Shown one piece after another: positions 24,501 through 36,500 of a stretch of DNA of 64,000 bases; position 1 is the stretch's first letter; each line of letters begins with the position of its first letter. A program made the translations under genes and the position numbers. Under the pieces are notes generated by a model that saw nothing but the letters and a program-made list of their open reading frames with translations, searched no databases and had not been told where the DNA came from. The DNA is from Chrysemys picta bellii. Lineage: Eukaryota > Chordata > Testudines > Emydidae. The DNA lies in NCBI RefSeq assembly GCF_011386835.1, contig NC_088792.1, positions 223,351,894 to 223,415,893 on the forward strand. Reading direction: 5' to 3'.

Positions 24501-27500
24501 AGCTCTTTACAAGTTGCGTTCTTCCCCTGTATAGTGGTCTACCATTACGTTCTGCCCTCCATCATCTGAACAGTTCCCTATTATTTCAAGAGGAGTGTCT
24601 TCTATTTTATTATTGCTAATCTGTACACACTAATATTAATATACTATGAGGTATCATGTTAAAATCATTTTGAAATAGAACTGAACATTTCTCAATTATG
24701 TGTTTGTTGGGATGAGGTCTTATATTTCATTTGCTAAGTATGCTTCGTCTTAGTAAATATGATGGGAGAGCTCCAAGGAAAGCCATGATGTTGCAGGAAG
24801 TAGTGATTGCGATTCAGGAGGTGGCACTCTTCCCCCTGAGCCAGCACTGAACCAATGCCGATGTTAAGTATCAGAGGGGTAGCTGTGTTAGTCTAGATCT
24901 GTAAAAAGCTACAAAGAGTCCTGTGGCACCTTATAGACTAACAGATGTATTGGAGCATAAGCTTTCCATTACATGTGTCTGACGAAGTGGGTATTCACCC
25001 ACGAAAGCTTATGCTCCAATACATCTGTTAGTCTATAAGGTGCCACAGGACTCTTTAATGCCTATGTTGGAATTATTAATAATATTTGAAATTATTAATA
25101 TTAATATGGGAAACCACAAACACTGATTTAATTATACATTCCTTTATTAAATCCAGAGGCCAAAGGTACTTATACAATTGCTCTAAACATACCTAAAAAA
25201 GCCTAAATAATAAGCAATTTAGTACATCCAAACAGTAACAAAATATTGATAAACATTTAATCACATGGGCTAAACCCCTGGGTGCTCAGACACATGTTGG
25301 TTGGCTCCAGTGTGGTCAGGGAGGTATTGGCAATGAACCTTTTAAGAGTCAACTTCTTTATACTCAGCAAACAAGTGATGTCACAGCCAAGTACTGATTT
25401 CAGCTAAAAACTAACCTGAGACAGTTTATCCTTATTACCAGTTTTAATCCAGATAAGATTAACAGCCTCTTTTCTTCCCAAGGCCTTTCCTCCCCTCCTA
25501 CTTCCTGCCCAACAGTTTTTCCATTGCACCAGGATTCACATAGGCTTCAACACTGGTATGCGGGGTCAGAAGGTCCATGTTGGCTCCTTTTAAGACAGAT
25601 TCTCTTTGACTTATTTAAAACTATCTGCAGTCACCTCTGTCAGTCAGATGTCTCCTATTTAGAAATCTTCCCTTATTTTGTTAGTTATTCTTTGAACCAG
25701 GCATCTTCCCTGCTTCATTCCTTCTGGCCTTATGACTTTTTTATTATTTTCAAGGCCTTTCTTCTACTTGCTAGTCAGGGTCTTTCTTTACCACACACAT
25801 ATTTCCTTAGCCAAACTTAAGCTAACTCGAATTCTATAATTTCACATTTATCCTACATCCTATTTGGTGGTCAAGTGTTGGACTTGGAGATGCTGTTGTT
25901 TGGCTTAGACTCCAGTTCAAGGTAATTAAAAATCCTATGGCATTTTTTGCAAGAGTTACAGGTGCTATTCTAAGTGTCATGACCATATTCTAATACCTAA
26001 ATTCCCTCTGCAGCTGCAAATACACATGTTGGTATTCTTAACTTCCTGTCCTAAATGCTTCTGCGGTGTTCTGTACTGTTAAGGAACCACTACATTCCAC
26101 CCTGGAAAGGGCTACACTTCATGGTGGGTGAAGTGATTTGTGTGTGTGTGTGAACATGTTTTGGGATCCTTTTTCATGAAAGGTTCTATATAAATGTCAC
26201 ATTATTATTAGAAGTAAGACTAGTAGTTTAATAATAGTAGTATCTTAGAGTATATTGTTTAATACCAAGGTCAAAGTAGTTTGTTATATGTTCCTGGTTT
26301 CTCCTCTGTCCCTTTCTTAAAGATTGTGCTTAAATGTGTATTCCTGTGCTCCCCCAGTACTTTTCTTCTTTCCAGAGAGCTATTAAAAATCTCCATTAGT
26401 GGAACAATAATCTCTCTTATTGTCTACTAGATAGCAGCACTAGTGACCAGCTGTGATTAGAATAGAAAAACTGCATGGATAAATTCCACTAAGATGTAAT
26501 TAGGAGCAAAAAAAAATATTAAATACCTCTAATAACTGAAAAAGTGTAGCAGAATATAGTAGTATGTAATTGCTGGAAATAATTATTGTGAAACAGAAGT
26601 TTTAGTACTATTTGGACAATTATGATAATATTACTGCACTTCAAAATAACTAAATACAATAACTCTAAAGCACCTATTGTAAATAGAGTTTACCACCTTT
26701 AGCTGGTCATGGTCAATCTGGTTTCCTAGTACAGACAATGTGCATATGCATATACGTGCAAGTTCTCATAAGGTGGCATTATCATTATATTTGGTCAAAT
26801 CCCAAAATTATTGAAGTGTACATGTCACATATATTTCTTTTTCTCCTTATCCTGTCTGGTCAGCTGGGACTACACATGTGTTTTTTGTTTGTTTTGCTTT
26901 TGTGATGTTATTGTGGGAAGGCTGAGTCAAAGAAATGGGTTTTGCACTTACTGTGAAAGTGCTGAGGTTCATGATCATCCTGATCTTTTATTGGGGTGAA
27001 ATTCTGTGTTTTTCATGCATTAATTTCACTCTTGTTGATGCCCATCCCATGTTTCCAGTGGAACATAGATCTTTGTCTGTGGTCATGATCATGCAGAGTG
27101 AAACAGTCCCCAGGTAACTTAAGCCAGTTCTCAAAAAGGCTTTGAAAAATAGGACTGAAACTTTGTATTTGGCCTAGTACTCAGCAGGGAGACAATGAAG
27201 AAAATAGAGCATTGGGGGACGCACACTTGATGGCCCGTTTTTTGAGCAGTTGGGCTGCTTTGTTCAGAACAAACTGTAGCTTTTTAAGGTCAGTGGTCTC
27301 ATATTTAGGTACAGAGTATTACAGATTGAGCCTGGAAGTGATGAATATATGGATTGGTGTGGCTAATTACAAACAGGTCAGAAGCTGTGCTATCCTCTGG
27401 CCAGCTATAGAAGGAAAAGTTCATATATACATACATTAGAAAGAAAAATAATGCAAATGTTTGTCTTTTTTTCAGTGGTGATTTATGAACTCCATGTATA

Positions 27501-30500
27501 TACTGGGTCTAAACTTGGTGCTGAAACAGATTCTAATGTATATGCCACCCTCATTGGAACGAGGGGAGATTCTGGCAAGAGAAAGCTGCATAGAGCTAAG
27601 AATAATAAAGTCAAGTTTCAGCGTGGACAGGTAAAGGAAAAAATATGCAAAACTGATCAATGCTAGCAAATTATTTGTAGCAAATAGTTTTTTCAACATA
27701 TGTAGATATTTTCTGTTTACACATTTATCCTTGAGCAATTCAGTTTTCTCAGATATTTATTCAAAATTATTCACAGAATTAATTTATTTAATAATATTTG
27801 GCCTGTAGATTCTGAATGAATAGTTTACTGTGAGTATTGGATATTCAAAATTCATGCTCTGTTTAGTTTTGATTGGACACATAGATCACAGGGTTACGGT
27901 AGTGTTTCTGTTCCCTGATTAGGTTAATGTAATTCTTAGAATCAAGTTACATTCTGCTACTGCCCCCAACACACTCCCTACACTGGGGGCATACTGAACT
28001 GATACACTAAACGGTAGGCCTTAGAGGAGGTAGTATAGAGTTGGCCATGCTAGTTCTGTGCTGCTAAGGGTATGTCTACACTGCAATCAGAGGTGTGACT
28101 ACAGCACATGTAGACATACCGAGGCTAGCTTTGGGCTGGTCTACACTGGGGTGGGGTGGGGATTGATCTAAGATATGCAACTTAGCTACGAGAATAGCGT
28201 AGCTGAAGTTGACATATCTTAGATCGATTTACCTCGCGTTGTCGTGGCGCGAGAATGACGGCCACGGCTCCCCTGTTGACTCTGCTTCCGCCTCTCGCTC
28301 TGGTGGAGTTACGGAGTCAATGGGGAGTGTGTTCGGGGATCGATTTATCGCGTCTAGACGAGACACGATAAATCGATCCCCGATAGATCGATAACTACCC
28401 GCCGATCTGGCGGGTAGTGAAGACGTACCCTTTGCTCTAGCTAGCTTGAATAACAATGGCAGTGTAGATATGGCAGCACAGGCAGCAGCACGGGCTAGCC
28501 ACTTGAAAACATACCCAGCGTCTCAGGTGGAGTTGTACAGCCCATGCTGCCACCTGTGCTGCTGCTGTGGCTCTTGTAATTCAAGCTAGCTAAATCAATG
28601 CTAGCTCAGGTATGTCTACACATCTGCCACCTTTAAACAACCACCTTTATATATTAATATATTATATATTAATGTTACTTTAAGCAGTTTGTGCTTGAAC
28701 CTGCCTAGGACATGTGCAGCATCATACCTATAGGCACCAAATAAAAAGCAATCATCAGCAGAGGAAGGGCAGCAAAACCTGATCCTGCATGAATGAGAAC
28801 ACTACTTTGCATCCTCTTTCTTTGTTCATCAGCAGTAGGTGTACGACCCAAGAGGAGAACTCATTGCTAAATCTCTCATTAACATGGTGAGAATCGTGCT
28901 TACACCAGATGTCCTAAAACATACCCGTTCCCCTTTTTTATCCTCCTTGCTACCACTCAGAACAGAAGGCTAAGTGTTAACTTACATCTGGAAGCAACAA
29001 TCTTGTCCATGCCCCTGAACATCATGCAAGGACCTACATGATCAAGGCCTTTATCAATCTCATTTTGATGTTTCTGCAGGTGGATATCTTCTTCATAAAG
29101 GCTGTATCACTAAGAGACCTGAAGAAACTTGTGATTAGCCATGATAGAACTGGTCCAGGTAGGAGTTAATTTTCTAGCGACTAATTTGTTTTGTGAGCTG
29201 TTTTACAGCACAATACTCTTTATCTGTATATATAACATCCTTCATACAAAGTGTTACAAAAGGCCTTGCAGTGAGAAGACTAAAAAAGAGACACAAGTAC
29301 TTATTCCTGCAGATTAGTCACAGTGGTGGGATTGTAGAAAGCTATGGTAATGGGCAGCAAAAGGCAACTGGGATGTAGTATCAAATAACGTCAGTTAGCT
29401 GTTGGTTTGCAAGCTGATTTATAACAGAGTGCTATTTATTTGTCATACGAAGTACCACAGAAGAATTCACAAGGGTAACTCATACAGAGCTGGATAAAAT
29501 GATTCTTCTATAGACAGTGAATGAAAATGAGATACAGGAATAAAGTTAGAGCACTGATTTGACTGCCACTTTGCCACCCAGTGGAATCTCAGAGAACCAT
29601 AACAACAACATCCTAGCGGTGACGAGGATGCAGAGAGAATCTGGCAGCACTAGGCCATTTGCTTCATGTGTACTGGGCAGTGTGGGATTGTTCCTGTGGA
29701 TGGCATTATATATGCTCTGCGTGGTCTCAAACAAAATGAGAGTAGCCTTGATCATATCCGCGGATAAGAGGAGAGCCTCCTGCAGGGCCCTGAGATCAGT
29801 ATCAATTTGTAATACAGTTGAAAATCACTGGCATGGTGTAAAAGAAAAGAGCTGACATTTTGAAAGGGCTACAGTAAAGTATTTGCAGACTAGAATCAGA
29901 TTGGATCTCCTAAGCTAAGCAGGGTCACACCTAGTCAATACTCATAATTGAGGATCAGATTGCATTGTTTTAGGCTCTGTGTAGACATATGGTCCTTGCT
30001 CCAAAGAGCTTACAATCTAATTAAGGACCAGATACAACGGGTAAATGTAACAAGCAATTGGAGGGAAGGCAGGGAGGAGGATAAGGGTTATAATAATAAG
30101 TTTGACAAGGTGTGAAATAATATCTTTTATTAGACCAACTTCTGTTGGTGAAAGAGACAAACTTTTGAGCTACATAGAGCTCTTTGTTAGGTCCAATAAA
30201 AGATATTACTTAACCCACCTTGTCTTTCAAATATCCTGGGACCAACATGGCTACAACAGCGCTGCAAACAATAATAAGTTTGCATAGTTACTTAAGCTTG
30301 CATTATGCACAATCTGATGGCTTCAAATAATTTAATTTACTTCAAATCATTTAATAATTTCCTTCTGCTCCTAATACTTGGCCGGAATGGGCATTGCCTA
30401 AGAAAAAACCCAGTGCACCTGGAGGTGTTCTAATGATTCAGTAGATGGCATTCTTCCCTCTGAGTCAGTACTGGACCAATGCCCTGCCCACTGTCCTGTG

Positions 30501-33500
30501 GAAAATATCTTTTGGATAAAATGTGAAAACAAGGTCTTGAACATTCCTTTTGTCCTTTTTACAAGAATGCTAGTGTTAACCGGGGCATCATGGCCAAATT
30601 CTAAATTAGGTAATTGTATTCAGCCTACCTAAATTTGTCCTATGTTTTCAGTTGACTAACTTAATTCCTCTCTTTAAAGTGGTGCTTATTATGTATGTCT
30701 TACCCCAAAAGTTGCTAGTCACTTGTTTAATATTGCTGGTAGAGAATGGCTGTTATGTTCTGCCCCAGAGAATGGTGATTGGTGAATGGTAGTTTGGTGA
30801 TAGGTAAGTGAACTCTATATGATTAATCTGTTAAAGGCTTGGATCTTTCACAATCTAAGTGTTACATAAATGTAAGTTATGTGATTACCTTGGGCAATAA
30901 CGTATAAGAAGTTGAGTTAAGAGTGCACTTTGCTCTCTTTATAGAAGGAAAAAGCTGAACAAAAATGTGCCCTTGAAACCAAGGCTTGAAGAAAACACAA
31001 ATTTGAAAGGCTTAGGGAAGAAGTTTTCACCTCAATAGAAGAACCCCTTCTGTTCAATATATTTTTTTCAGTCAGAATTAGTTAATCTAATAGTCATTCG
31101 GTTCTTACACCATACTTTGCCTTGGTGGTTTATTTAAAATGATTTTTATTGAACTCTTTTCAAGATTGAAAGCTTATATTTTTAAGAGACTGTATAAGGC
31201 TATTGTAAGAACACACATGAATGAGGATGTTATATATTAATCCAATCTCTCCGAATTCATAATGTCATGTACTTCATTCCCAAGGACCAAGGATTCTGGT
31301 TCTTACAGTGAATCATGGTAAATTGCACAAGCAGAATGTTTTCTCCATATGTGAACCTGAACAAAGGGAATAGAAGAGCATAGGCTGAAGTGGGAGTGGT
31401 GGTAGCAGTTTACAGATGCTAGTACACTCCTGTCGCCACACAAAGAATACTCTGCTGGAATCAAGATAGTCTCTTGCCTGTGCTTAGGAATATTGTGCCT
31501 TAGTAGTAGAATGGGAATCTTGTGAGGGTATTAGGTTAATGTTTTCACTTCTTTAGCTGAGTTTTGACATAATGAGATCTGCTGTTGGGAAAGCAGTTGT
31601 TTCAACTTTTCTCTTCAAGATATTTTTTTTCTCCACAAAAATACAAACTTGCAAGTAAACTTTTGTCATTTCAACCCAGGCAATGGATGGTTCCTTGATA
31701 AGGTGGTTGTCAAATTTAAAGAAGAAGATGATGATCAAGAAGCTGTGTTTCCCTGTAACAGGTATGCCATTGATGGGAAATCAGAATTGTAGTATGTTAT
31801 TCTGCGAGCAGCTTAAGGAAAACATTGCAAGACAGGAGCCAAACACTTAAAAAAACCCACTTTGCTGCCTGCACAAAGCCTGAATATATGAATCCTGCCC
31901 AGCAGTCTTCCAGGGAGTAAGGGGTGAACAGAATTCACTGCTTCAAGCCATGCAGAAAAGGCTGCTGGATTGGCATGGGAGGGCATGGAATAAGATGGAA
32001 AAGGTCAAAAGCCAAATGTTCTGTGGGTGAAAAGGTGCAATAATTTTTCCTTTACCTTGCACATCCATAACATATAAAACTAAATAAAGTTTCAATTCTC
32101 TGCTCCTTAAAAGATATTACGTTAAAAGTTTCCAATCATATGGATTTAGGCCAGTTCATTTTGCATTTCCCAGTCACTAAAGGTCATTAGAGTGAACTTA
32201 ATATATTGGAAATCTTTGAAGAGAACTTTATATCTAGGTGCAAAAATAGTTAGTTGATATTGTCTTAGAGGATAGATAAAATGTTTCTGCTAACTTAGCA
32301 AAGGTCTATTTCCTTGTCTCAATGCTGGCTCTAGAATTTTGCTGCCATAGTCAAAATTGAAAAATATCCAACTCTCTCAGCCTCCAGTCAGAGCCACTAA
32401 ACGTTCTTTTGCTCCAGATATTTTGCCACCCTAGACAACAACCTAGCCTTCAGCAATTTGTATGTTGAAGCAACTACCATATAAACTTCAGATAGGTTTG
32501 CAGTAGAAAGAGTTATAGATGAATATATGTGCATGTGTGTATGATATCTATATCTAACACTATAGAAATGATTCAGAGAAGCATATTTTAAAATCAAGCA
32601 GATTATGCATTGCAGTACAGGCTTTCCAAATACTTGGAGTATCTATACATTTGGCTACAAAATAGTTGTTCATGTCAGCTCAATCATTTTTTAGGGTGGG
32701 GGTTGTCTTACAATCTTGATTATCAATTAGAAATTCAGCTAAGAAAGGAAACATTGTCTGTTTTTAAGTGAAAATTCCCCTCTTAAAAATATTCAATTTG
32801 CAAAAATCCTGCAAATTGTTAGCTAATAACTATTTTTTTCTCTAAAACTATTATTGTAATTATTAGTTTTTTTATCTATTAGGCTATTTAATTAGTTTGG
32901 TTTACATTAAAGTTGGTTATTTGAAGAGAAGACAATTGTTTCTGTAATGTCAGAGAGATTTTATAAGATTCCTCCTAAGGGAGGAATACTTGACTAAGAC
33001 TGTGGACTTGCTATAAAACTGCCATGTCAAAAAGAACTTGTTAAGCACTAGAAAAAGGTTAGAGACATTATCTATAGAACTAGAGGGGCTCCGTAATTCT
33101 TTGCCTGCAGTAAGTGCTACCAATGAACCAAAGTTTCCTGTCTATTTTTAAAAATGGTTAGTGATCTTTTGGTTTCTTGGAGGGGATTAGAAGAGAATTC
33201 ACAAAGGTTAATCAAGGTATTTATTGCAACAATAGTTTAAACATAATGGAGTCTAGTCTTCTCTCCATACACAAGAGTTTTATTCACATAGTTACTGTAT
33301 GTGGAGAGTAGAATGAATTGCAGTTGTTTAGGATACAGCAAAAGGGAGCCAATAAGTTGGAAACTTATAATAATTACCAGTATTTTAAAATAAGAGAACT
33401 CAGGTAATGGCTGTAAAACGTTCTAATATGAGATGGGGGATCAGTTGATGAAGTATGTGGGGGTATTTTTGTAGCATGTCAAGTTTAGGGTTAAGCCCTT

Positions 33501-36500
33501 AAATTCTGTAATGTACAGTGAAGGGCAAAATTGAGGTGAAATTCACCATCATAGGTGACCAGTCCATAGAAGCTCTAGAAGCCTCGTAGATCTTAGAATC
33601 TAAGGAACCTACCAATACTTACTCGTAACTACCAGGTGTAGTGCTAACTACCATGAGTAATCCCATTGCCTGTGGTATAAGTTGGCATAGTTTCATTGAA
33701 TGAGGGAAGCTGTGCCAAATTAATACCAGCAGAGAATTTGGCCCAGTAAGTGTTTACAAGACTTAGCTTGACAAGAGATGCACATAAAACATTGGTGAAA
33801 GGAGGGGAAATAATGCTGAGATTCCTCATAAAAAGATTAATTACTAACTGCCATAAGTCTAATTATTATCTCTTTACAATGAAAGATGGTTAGATGAATA
33901 CCAGGATGATGGGAAGACCGAGCGAGAGCTAATTGCTAAAAGTAAGTATTCCAGTAAAGAGAATTTGCATTTTAACAATATTCTAGATATCAAATGACTA
34001 GTTATGGCTGAGAATATGAAAATTCTTTGTGAATCTGATTATAAATTCAGACATCTTAAGTAACTTTATCAGCAAACAAGTATAAAACTTTTTTATTTGT
34101 TTATTTTAGAAAATGGTAATTCACAGAAGGCATCCACCAAAGGTGAGAAACACTCTATATTCTCCTCCCAGAACTTTGACATTGAAGTTAAACTCAGTTT
34201 CAGTATAAAGTGAACAAATAAATGAAGCAAATTAGTTTCCTCACACAGTAATCATTTATGTAAAGTATCAAGTAGTAGTAAAGTATAGTCATCTATAAAG
34301 GTGACGTGTCATGTCTTTTCAAATGAATTGAGCAAAGGAGATACACAAACCATTTTTGGTTTTCTTCCCATTTCTATTATTCAGTCCTGAAATCAGTCAG
34401 AAATTCCTCTGAGAACAGATTTCAAGAACTGGTTTGTTTACCCAATGCCACTGTCATTTAATACACAGGGACAGCTCCCCCAACAAGCATCAGTGAGTTG
34501 AAAAATATATTGTGAAGTGACAGTGGAAACAGTTTCAGGTCAGAGTTCAGCAGAGTTTTTCTAAGAGTATCCAGAAATAATTTAGACTTAAGCTATAAAA
34601 TTGGTCAGTGTAGTTAAACGCAGTATCTTCATTTGGTTGAATAAAATTGGCTGAGTAAATGAAATCTTAATATTAGAAATCTGTCTGTCTACTTACCTAT
34701 CCACAGATATAGTGCCTATCATTGTAGTTGCTCAAGTATTAAACACTATAAATAACCTCTTTTTTCTTCCTTGCCAGCTTTAAGGAGAAATAACTTGATG
34801 AGTTCATAGGTATTTGATTTACATTTGTGGGTTAGTGTGGTGGGTGAGTTAGTGTCTGTATCTGAAAATCTTACTGAGGGAAAATAAAGTCAAAGAACAG
34901 AGCTTTGCATTTAGTTTTGAAAATGGTGAATTTTGTGGTTACTTATCTTTTGTGGGATATGCCCCATAGGCTAAATCTAGGTCCAACTTCAGCACGTTTG
35001 GTGTCCTGCTCTCAAAGTCTCCCCTATTGGTCAACAGTTGCATTGTTCCAGTGGAATGGAGCTTTCATAGATGGAGAGGCAATTTCTCAGGTAGTTAGGG
35101 TTATTCCCATGGAGAGCTTTGATTATCACATCAGAGACCTTGAAGTGGACTCTGCATTCAGTAAACATTCAGTTCAGATTGGAGCATCAGGGAGATGTGT
35201 TCATGGCAGCCTGTGTTGCTAAGCAGATGGACTACTGTTTTTTGTACTAGTCTGAGTTTTAGCAGGCTGTGTGACTTCATTCCGAGATGTATTCCATTGC
35301 AATAATCAAGCATGAATGCATGGATCATGACTATGTCTATGTCTGACAGGATGTGGCACAATCTTTTGGCCAGCCAATAAGGTAGTGAGGTGTTCTTCAT
35401 CTCATGTCTATCTGAGCCTTTGGTAGTATTGTGGAGTCCAAAAGGACACCAAAGCTGATTTGTCAGTCTGAGGGCAGATGTTCTCAATAGTGGGAGTGTT
35501 AAAGAAGAAGCAAGTTTTTTGAAAAGCCTCCCTCAGCCTATCAGCAACACTTCCATCTTGCTCGATTCATTGTTAGCCATCTGTTCTTCATCCAAGTGTT
35601 GATTTCAGCTGGGCATGGAGAAAGCCAGGAGATGGTACTGTTTGATGTAAAGGAGATGTAGAGCAGTGTGTCATCTGAGTACTGGTGACATTTCAGCCTG
35701 TGTTGTCTAATCAGCTATGCCATATAGCTGTTGAATAATATGAGAGACAAGACTGAGGCTTGTGGGAGGTTAACAGAACAAAGGGGTTAGGAAGGAGGTC
35801 TTGAACTCAACCCACAGGTATCCACTCATGTGCAGTATCTGGGTGTATGTCAAAGTAGAGAGAACTCCCCAGAGCCACAGACCCTTGATGAAGAAGACCT
35901 TTGTTTTGACCTCTCAAATCTGCACCCAGCAGTTTCAACTCTGCTGTTCTCAATTGGTACTGCAGATCATAGTATGACAGGTATACACCCTCTCGCAGAC
36001 TGCATTTAAGTCTTTAAATACTAAACACACTCACAGAATAATAGACAACCAGTGCATATGGCAGAACACTGGTGTTACTGATTCTCACAAGTGAAGGCCC
36101 TTGAGCAGTTTAGATGTCACATTCTTTAGTAATTGCAGCCTGCAAGTGAGTTCCAAGAGAAGCCATCAGAAAAAGGCATTGTAGTAATCCAGCCTTGTTT
36201 CAAGGTCACAGAGGCATGGAGCACTGTGCTGAGGTCTGTCTGAAAGCAAAGGTCACCACATCAAAATAGTTGAGAGATAATAAGCCACTCTTGAAACCCA
36301 GAGAATCTCCTTCTATCTGGATATGGCTAATGTTGCTCAGCCATCATCTTCCCCGTTGCCTTCTCCTCAAATAGGGGTATTTGAAACTGAGCTGATCACC
36401 ATTGTTAAGTAGGTCTCCTGAGCACTAGTTGAATCTCAGCACTTTTCAGTCAAGCTGCCACTCTACTTTCTATAAATGAAGTATTCATTCTAGAGACCAG

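Larger units (their letters stand above)
12587..27475 (+). other. 14.9-kb intron filled with repeats
   Basis: This intron holds a CR1 tail (13501), a hAT MITE (13936), an L2-like remnant (14870), a small MITE (15484), a CR1 tail (17831) and a snapback SINE (18012). Further right it holds the PIF/Harbinger transposon (19499), a second snapback SINE (24866) and copies of an unclassified repeat. No additional PLAT exon was found, and exon a joins exon b in frame. Stretches 15590-17830 and 26210-27475 show nothing recognisable. Confidence 0.7.
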
